From positions 1-10,150 of the forward strand of contig JAGLQP010000031.1 of the NCBI GenBank assembly GCA_023136785.1: 10,150 bases of DNA. The letters run 5' to 3'. Shown here one piece after another: positions 5,969 through 10,150 of the stretch. The stretch comes from Spirochaetales bacterium. GTDB lineage: Bacteria; Spirochaetota; Spirochaetia; SZUA-6; DRHE01. Within the stretch, counting starts at the first letter, position 1, and every line of letters begins with the position of its first letter. A program made the position numbers and the translations under genes. The notes under the pieces are model-generated. The model was not told the origin of the DNA. It did not search any database and saw only the letters and a program-made list of their open reading frames with translations.

Positions 5969-6381
5969 GCTTCATTCTCGATACCTGTGTCGTGTCCGAG
6001 CTGTCAAAACCAGATCCTGCGCCGCGGGTCATTTCCTGGTTCAACGAGTGCCCCTCGGAGCTTTTGTACTTAAGTGTACTAACGCTGGGAGAGCTTCATT
6101 GCGGAATCGCAAGGTTACCTGATGGAAAGAAGAAAAATGATCTAATTGTGTGGATAGAACAGCTCAAGTCTGCCTTCCGAGGCTATGTCTTGCCGATAAG
6201 CGGGCGCATATGCATTCGGTGGGGCGAAGAGAGAGCACGACTGGAACAAATCGGCCGCCCGGCGCCTGTGATAGATTCGTTGCTAGCCGCGACTGCCCTT
6301 AAACATGATTTCGTTTTGGTTACAAGAAACTTAGAAAATTTCAGATCATTTAACATCGAGCTGCTCGATCCGTGGTCCTAG
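5965..6381 (+). CDS. vapC: PIN-domain endoribonuclease toxin, VapC/FitB-like
   Basis: A toxin of a type II toxin-antitoxin pair; PIN ribonucleases cut structured RNA such as tRNA using Mg2+ held by acidic residues. The 138-aa product spans a complete PIN domain: FILDTCVVSEL at the N-terminus with D6, LTLGELHCGIARL with E43, PVIDSLLAATA with D104, and FVLVTRNLENF at the end. The fourth, less conserved position is N125 rather than Asp or His. Nothing looks truncated. The ATG at 5965 overlaps the antitoxin stop (ATGA), so translation depends on ribosomes arriving from the upstream frame. The second half uses A/T-rich codons (TTA, ATA, AGA) more than htpG or argGH, a hint of horizontal acquisition. 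The target RNA cannot be predicted. FitB-like orthologues with a Phd-type partner are common, so the class call is firm even though the antitoxin is damaged. Confidence 0.9.
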   Translation: MSFILDTCVVSELSKPDPAPRVISWFNECPSELLYLSVLTLGELHCGIARLPDGKKKNDLIVWIEQLKSAFRGYVLPISGRICIRWGEERARLEQIGRPAPVIDSLLAATALKHDFVLVTRNLENFRSFNIELLDPWS

Positions 6382-6420
6382 AAAAATATATGGCGGCGAA
6401 TATATACTCCCCCGTTACCA

Positions 6421-6448
6421 AATCATTAGTGGAATACCCTGAATGATT
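6421..6448. repeat. Short inverted repeat between vapC and the tRNA gene
   Basis: AATCATT (6421-6427) and AATGATT (6442-6448) are exact inverted repeats with a 14-bp gap; AATCAT recurs at 6465-6470. The arms are A/T-rich with no following T tract, so this is not a convincing terminator. It may be an operator or chance. Confidence 0.3.
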
Positions 6449-6470
6449 GGAAAAGTTCTTACTCGAATCA

Positions 6471-6500
6471 TCGACAAATCCCCGCGAAGCGGAGTATAGT
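6471..6500 (+). promoter_or_regulatory. Promoter of tRNA-Leu and the following small gene
   Basis: TCGACA (6471-6476) and TATAGT (6495-6500) with an 18-bp spacer, each matching five of six consensus bases. The start would be near 6507, about eight bases before the mature tRNA 5' end. The spacer contains a small CCGC-GAA-GCGG dyad (6482-6492). Confidence 0.6.
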
Positions 6501-6514
6501 GATTCGGGAAAAGT

Positions 6515-6600
6515 GCCGGAGTGGTGGAATTGGTAGACACAGAGGACTTAAAATTCTCTGACCCGTAAGGGTCGTACCGGTTCAAGTCCGGTCTCCGGTA
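6515..6600 (+). tRNA. tRNA-Leu (anticodon UAA)
   Basis: All arms can be folded by eye. The acceptor GCCGGAG (6515-6521) pairs with CTCCGGT (6593-6599), with a G1-U72 wobble and discriminator A at 6600. The D arm is GTG/CAC (6524-6526, 6538-6540) with GG in the loop. The anticodon stem GAGGA/TTCTC encloses CTTAAAA, with anticodon TAA at 6549-6551. A long variable arm (TGACCCGTAAGGGTCGT region) marks a class II tRNA. The T arm is CCGG-TTCAAGT-CCGG. It reads UUA (and UUG by wobble). CCA is not encoded (GCG follows), so it is added after transcription. Confidence 0.97.
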
Positions 6601-6618
6601 GCGTTCTAGGAGATACTC

Positions 6619-6816
6619 ATGGATTGTGTCAATCAGAAGAAAAATTCAGGAGCCTGCAACTGTTCCTATCCGGGGTGCTCCCGGCATGGGATCTGCTGTG
6701 AATGCATCGCCTATCATCGCGGCATGAACGAGCTTCCTGCCTGCTATTTCACGGCGGCTCAGGAGCGGACCTACAATCGCAGCATCAGCTATTTCGTGAG
6801 CAGCCAACGCTCCTAG
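6619..6816 (+). CDS. Small cysteine-rich protein, DUF6485-like, probably metal-binding
   Basis: A 65-aa product with eight cysteines, seven of them clustered: CNC (13-15), C20, CCEC (26-29) and C42 in LPACYF. The layout [21 protein letters not shown]...NELPACYF, followed by an aromatic tail with YNRSISYF, is how I recognise the DUF6485 family; its function is unknown. The cysteine spacing suggests a zinc- or iron-binding module. AGGAG (6609-6613) precedes ATG 6619 by five bases. The start is only 18 nt after the tRNA-Leu 3' end with no promoter or terminator between, so both are likely made on one transcript. Its TAG overlaps the TAG of the convergent gene in the palindrome CTAG (6813-6816). 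Confidence 0.85.
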   Translation: MDCVNQKKNSGACNCSYPGCSRHGICCECIAYHRGMNELPACYFTAAQERTYNRSISYFVSSQRS

Positions 6817-7670
6817 TGCACCGTCTTTTCAGCTTCCGGCGGATTCTCGGAAGTGTCCGCAGTTTGATCAAACAGCCACTGTTTTGCATCGCGAATAATT
6901 CCGTTGAACAGCACGATTTGAATGTGCCTGCTGTTTGATTCGATTTTTTTATCCCACCGCTCCGAGGTATAACGGCCGACAAGACTTCTGCGCTCCCGCT
7001 CCACCCGCTCGGCAAGCTCCGGATCCACATTTGCGAAAAAGGAAAGTCCATGGACCGTCAGCAGCTCTAGGACAGGATCCGGATCGGAGTCGAGGAGTTC
7101 GAGAAGAGTCACCTTAGCGGCCTCGAACTGCCGCTGCAGAAGCAGAGACGAAGCATAACTCCAGCGCAACCAGTCTCGATGGGGTACGCTTTTAAGCTCC
7201 GCAGCCCTGCCGAAATAGGTTTCCGCCGATTTGGGATCGTCTTTCATCTTCAGGAGATAGGGAATACCGAATTGGAGGGCGTAGATTTTCAGAAGGGTCG
7301 GTTTTTTCTCCCTCAGATGAGATTCCAATCCGGATATTTTATTCACACTGGAGGTTACGACGTAGGCATTGATGAGCATCTTGATTGAACCCCTTCTCAT
7401 CCGTCCCTTCTGGTACACCCGCTGCTCCAACATGCGGATCAAACCGTGCCAGTCCTCGTTTTCCAGCAGCCGAAAAAGTTTCCAATTCCCGAGGAAATAG
7501 CCGTTAATAATGATGAGAGTAACCAAAAACAGGACACCCGCAATCCAGTTTTTTGAGACGAAGAGCGTAAAATAATCGCTTCCCAACAGGAGCAGGGGCA
7601 TCAAAAAGATAAATCCGAAAGAGATCAGGATTACGGCGTTGAAGAGAATGTATATGGTTTTAAATTTCAT
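6813..7670 (-). CDS. Two-TM membrane protein with a TPR-like cytoplasmic domain, function unknown
   Basis: A 285-aa protein. Two strongly hydrophobic segments, about residues 7-30 and 42-60, are joined by a short loop. The rest is soluble and helical. Residues about 145-195 ([15 protein letters not shown], then [32 protein letters not shown]) look like one or two tetratricopeptide repeats, a protein-protein interaction fold. The C-terminal tail is polar. I do not recognise a named family. Start: TTG at 7673 also opens the frame, but AGGAG (7681-7677) is six bases before ATG 7670 and only three before TTG, so ATG is preferred. It is divergent from the HD-GYP gene across 105 bp and convergent with the DUF6485-like gene, with overlapping stop codons. 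With no enzymatic motif it may be a scaffold or an envelope-associated accessory protein. Confidence 0.8.
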   Translation of the reverse strand: MKFKTIYILFNAVILISFGFIFLMPLLLLGSDYFTLFVSKNWIAGVLFLVTLIIINGYFLGNWKLFRLLENEDWHGLIRMLEQRVYQKGRMRRGSIKMLINAYVVTSSVNKISGLESHLREKKPTLLKIYALQFGIPYLLKMKDDPKSAETYFGRAAELKSVPHRDWLRWSYASSLLLQRQFEAAKVTLLELLDSDPDPVLELLTVHGLSFFANVDPELAERVERERRSLVGRYTSERWDKKIESNSRHIQIVLFNGIIRDAKQWLFDQTADTSENPPEAEKTVH

Positions 7671-7680
7671 CAATTGCTCC

Positions 7681-7686
7681 TATAAT
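7681..7686 (+). promoter_or_regulatory. Possible -10 element for the HD-GYP operon
   Basis: A perfect TATAAT on the plus strand in the 105-bp divergent region. A matching -35 is poor (TTTTAA at 7658-7663, 17 bp upstream). It would give a leader of about 80 nt and overlaps the ribosome-binding site of the divergent gene. I see no riboswitch-like fold in the leader. Confidence 0.25.
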
Positions 7687-7775
7687 ACCCCGCAACGGCG
7701 CCTATCATATGAGTGTTCACGGATTGTCCGGGTTTTGCAAGAGCTGCCCCAGATTTTGCTGATTGAGGTGAGACA

Positions 7776-8924
7776 ATGAAGAGGATTCCTGTTTCAGAAC
7801 TTCAACAGGACAGCTATATCGATGCCCCCGTGTATCTGGATGAAGCCTTTATCCTCCTCTCTCCCGATACCGCTATAACAGAAGAGCTGGTCGAGCGGCT
7901 GAAACGTTGGGGTTATGAAGCCGTACTGAGCGACGGACAGATCGCCGAGGCTCCCGCCCACACCAACACAGGCACCGCGGCCGCGACTACCTCCGTTTTG
8001 GACATAGACATCAAGGAAAAACAACAGATGGAGGAGGCGAAGAAGCTCTACTATTCCCTGGTCAACTTCGCCTTGGAAGCCTTCAAACAGTTCAAGGAGG
8101 AGAACAGGTTGAACATTCCGCGGCTGAGCGAGCGGATCAAGCTGTTGATAGACAGGGTAAAAACCAGCCGGGATGCCATGCTCCGCTATCCGGAGTTTAT
8201 CTTCCCCTCCGAGAACTATATGTACACCCACTGCGTCAATTCCACGATCCTGGCGTTGGCGATCGGGGAGCTTATGAAGCTGCCCCCGCACCGGATGATT
8301 GAACTGGGTGTTGCGGCGATGCTGCACGACATCGGCATGCTCAAATTGCCAGACGCGGTCTACCTGAAAGATAGTACTCTGACGGACAAAGAGTTTCAAA
8401 TGATACGGGCTCATACAACCCTGGGCTACAGAATTCTGAAAGGTTTTTCCGTGTCTGAGGAAATCGCCCTCGGCGCCGACGAACATCATGAACGCTTGGA
8501 CGGCTCCGGGTATCCCAAAGGTCTGACCGGCGATAAGATCAGCCTCTACTCCCGCATCATCGCAGTGGTGTGTTCCTACGACGCGATTACCTCCAAGCGG
8601 CTGTTCAAGTCGCAGAAAGATACTCATACAGCGATCATGGAGCTGCTTAAAGAACGAAACAAGAAATATGACGAGAAGATCGTTCGCTCACTGATCATCT
8701 GCGTCTCCGCCTATCCGTTGGGCAACGTGGTGCTGCTCTCCGACAAAGCAATCGGCAGAGTGGTGAAAACCAATCCAGAAAGCCCCCGCTTTCCCTTTGT
8801 TCAGATCCTGATCGACAACGAGGGAAAGCGGGTCACCGAGCCATTGGTGATAAAAACCGCCGAGGAGGGGGTGTCGATTCAACGCGGTTTGCCCCCCCAG
8901 GAAACGGAAAAACTGGGCGTCTAA
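7776..8924 (+). CDS. HD-GYP domain protein, putative cyclic-di-GMP phosphodiesterase with non-canonical core residues
   Basis: HD-GYP enzymes hydrolyse cyclic-di-GMP (some cGAMP) at a two- or three-metal site. The 382-aa product has an N-terminal module (1-55, IPVSELQQDSYIDAPVY...), a low-complexity Ala/Thr linker (57-75), a helical stretch (82-135), the HD-GYP core (about 148-300) and a small beta-rich C-terminal module (310-372). Conserved ligands seen: H152, H184-D185 (HDIG), H213, H237-H238 and the GYP loop (ERLDGSGYP, 239-247). Two usual features differ: HDIGK is HDIGM (M188), and the downstream AxADxYDA segment reads AVVCSYDA, with Cys266 where a metal-ligand Asp normally sits. No transmembrane segment, so cytosolic. 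ATG 7776 follows GAGGTG by five bases. First gene of a likely two-gene operon. It could be an active variant, a binding-only effector, or an enzyme for another dinucleotide. Confidence 0.9.
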   Translation: MKRIPVSELQQDSYIDAPVYLDEAFILLSPDTAITEELVERLKRWGYEAVLSDGQIAEAPAHTNTGTAAATTSVLDIDIKEKQQMEEAKKLYYSLVNFALEAFKQFKEENRLNIPRLSERIKLLIDRVKTSRDAMLRYPEFIFPSENYMYTHCVNSTILALAIGELMKLPPHRMIELGVAAMLHDIGMLKLPDAVYLKDSTLTDKEFQMIRAHTTLGYRILKGFSVSEEIALGADEHHERLDGSGYPKGLTGDKISLYSRIIAVVCSYDAITSKRLFKSQKDTHTAIMELLKERNKKYDEKIVRSLIICVSAYPLGNVVLLSDKAIGRVVKTNPESPRFPFVQILIDNEGKRVTEPLVIKTAEEGVSIQRGLPPQETEKLGV

Positions 8925-8939
8925 AGAGAACTGTGAAGG

Positions 8940-10150
8940 ATGGATGTAACGATCTCCTTTCCCTCGGGAAGGAAGAAAAGCTACCCGTCGGGAACGCGGG
9001 TTGAGGAAATCTTCAAAGACAAAGAGTTTGCGCCGCATCAGCAGACGGTGGCGGCGGCCTTGGTGGACAAGGCACTGGTCAGCCTGACCTACCGGCTCGA
9101 GGTCAACTCCAGTGTTGAGGCGCTGCATCTCAACACCCGGGAAGGGTCCAACATCTACAGACGATCTCTGTGCTTCCTTCTTACCATCGCCGCCAAACAG
9201 CTGTTTCCGGACAGACGACTGGTAGTTGGTCATTCACTGGGACGGGGATACTTTTACTATTTCGATGGTTTTGCCGAGGTGTCCGGAGAGGATCTGCAGG
9301 CCCTTAGGAGTAGAATGCTGGATATCGTAGAGCAAGGCTGCCCGATTCTGCGCAAAGTCATCTCCTATCCCGAAGCGATAAGTTACTTCCAACAGAACAA
9401 CCAGCCGGATTCGGTCCTTCTTCTCAAGAACCGCAACGATCAGAAGGTTCCTGTGTTCAGCTGCGGCAAGTTTATGGATCTGGCCCACGCCCCACTGGTT
9501 CCCAACACGAAGCTGCTGAAAGTCTTCGACATCATGGCCTATCCCCCTGGATTTCTCCTTCGCTACCCTCCATGGGATCAACCCGACTCCTTAGCGCCTT
9601 TTCAGGAGAATCCTGTGCTATTCTCCATCTACAGGGAGTATAAGGATTGGGGAAAGATCCTGAACGTCAGATGTGTCGGCCATCTCAACGACCTGATCAG
9701 CAACCGTAATGTACGGAGGTTCATCCAGGTGGCCGAAGCCCTGCACGACAAGAAAATAGCCAAGATCGCCGACAAGATCTGCGAGCATCGAGATGAAGTA
9801 AAACTGGTACTGATTGCCGGTCCCTCCTCTTCAGGAAAAACGACCTTCGCCAAAAAACTGGCCGTACAACTCCAGGTGTTGGGAAGAAATCCCTTTCCGA
9901 TCTCCCTGGACAACTACTTCCTTCCCCGAGAAAGCACACCCCGGGACGAGGAGGGCAACTATGATTTTGAGAGCCTCCAGGCGATTGATATTGGGTTCAT
10001 GAATGAAAGCCTCCTACGCCTCATGCGTGGAGAGGAAACCGTATTGCCCCGCTTCAACTTCCATACCGGCCAACGCCAAATGGGCTCATCGCCTCAGCGG
10101 CTTCCGGACAGGGCGATCATCATCCTCGAAGGAATCCACGGGCTGAACGA
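8940..10150 (+). CDS. TGS/ThrRS-like SAD plus uridine-kinase fusion (nucleoside kinase), 3' end outside the window
   Basis: The first 403 residues of a longer protein. Residues 1-65 resemble a TGS domain, and about 70-215 resemble the second additional domain of threonyl-tRNA synthetase (GHSLGRGYFYYF at 97-108; CGKFMDLAHAPLVPNTKLLKVF at 175-196). The ThrRS HxxxH editing pattern is not intact. From about 285 comes a phosphoribulokinase/uridine kinase domain: P-loop GPSSSGKTT (294-302), SLDNYF (322-327), YDFESLQAID (341-350), PRFNFHTGQR (370-379) and the Walker B-like IIILEGIHG (393-401). This architecture is known in spirochaetes, Thermotoga and Firmicutes and annotated as a nucleoside (uridine) kinase; the natural substrate is poorly defined. 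ATG 8940 is the first start after an in-frame stop; it has only GAAGG directly before it. It follows the HD-GYP stop by 15 nt, so it is probably translated as part of that operon. Confidence 0.9.
   Translation, partial: MDVTISFPSGRKKSYPSGTRVEEIFKDKEFAPHQQTVAAALVDKALVSLTYRLEVNSSVEALHLNTREGSNIYRRSLCFLLTIAAKQLFPDRRLVVGHSLGRGYFYYFDGFAEVSGEDLQALRSRMLDIVEQGCPILRKVISYPEAISYFQQNNQPDSVLLLKNRNDQKVPVFSCGKFMDLAHAPLVPNTKLLKVFDIMAYPPGFLLRYPPWDQPDSLAPFQENPVLFSIYREYKDWGKILNVRCVGHLNDLISNRNVRRFIQVAEALHDKKIAKIADKICEHRDEVKLVLIAGPSSSGKTTFAKKLAVQLQVLGRNPFPISLDNYFLPRESTPRDEEGNYDFESLQAIDIGFMNESLLRLMRGEETVLPRFNFHTGQRQMGSSPQRLPDRAIIILEGIHGLN

Noticed and set aside
6382..6470. Attachment site or mobile-element boundary beside the tRNA gene
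   Set aside because: No integrase, no repeated tRNA 3' segment and no phage gene in the window.
6515..6600. G1-U72 wobble at the acceptor end of tRNA-Leu as a sign of a degenerate or unusual tRNA
   Set aside because: The E. coli tRNA-Leu(UAA) has the same first-pair wobble, and all other arms are intact, so this is ordinary for the isoacceptor.
7687..7775. c-di-GMP riboswitch in the leader of the HD-GYP gene
   Set aside because: I looked for GEMM-like conserved segments and found none; the leader is also short.
7794..8627. 277-aa minus-strand open frame inside the HD-GYP gene
   Set aside because: Shadow of the HD-GYP frame; Gln- and Val-rich without recognisable motifs.

Overview
The window looks like chromosomal DNA from a free-living bacterium, most probably a spirochaete of the Spirochaeta/Sediminispirochaeta type. 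This is an inference from gene content: HtpG, an HD-GYP protein followed by a TGS/uridine-kinase fusion, a small DUF6485-type Cys-rich protein, and a divergent ArgG/ArgH pair. No rRNA or lineage-specific marker is present to prove it. There is no phage, IS element, CRISPR array or rRNA. The only accessory-looking locus is a VapC-type toxin with a damaged antitoxin.

Layout. Minus strand, right to left: a 95-aa unknown protein (3643-3356), then argG (3267-2011), argH (2014-647) and the first 188 residues of a membrane-anchored sensor with a periplasmic CxxCH haem site (564 to beyond the left edge). argG and argH share a TTGA stop/start overlap and a promoter with two ARG-box-like palindromes upstream of it. 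Plus strand: htpG (3808-5697), a frameshifted Phd/YefM-like antitoxin remnant (5719-5968), an intact PIN-domain toxin (5965-6381), tRNA-Leu(UAA) (6515-6600) and a DUF6485-type protein (6619-6816) only 18 nt behind the tRNA. Convergent to it, on the minus strand, is a two-TM, TPR-like protein (7670-6813). Divergent from that, on the plus strand, are an HD-GYP protein (7776-8924) and, 15 nt further on, a nucleoside-kinase-like TGS fusion running off the right edge (8940 onward).

How the parts work together. argG and argH encode the last two steps of arginine synthesis (citrulline + aspartate to argininosuccinate, then to arginine + fumarate). The tandem palindromes upstream point to arginine-dependent control by an ArgR/AhrC-type regulator encoded elsewhere. 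HtpG is a stand-alone chaperone gene. The HD-GYP and nucleoside-kinase genes form a probable two-gene operon linking a (perhaps atypical) cyclic-dinucleotide phosphodiesterase fold with nucleotide metabolism.

Points most worth a second look: the tandem ARG-box-like operator with exact 21-bp centre spacing; the broken antitoxin in front of an intact toxin; two genes whose promoter geometry predicts leaderless mRNAs; non-canonical residues in the HD-GYP core; and the tRNA-mRNA arrangement. I did not find a clearly new multi-gene system.
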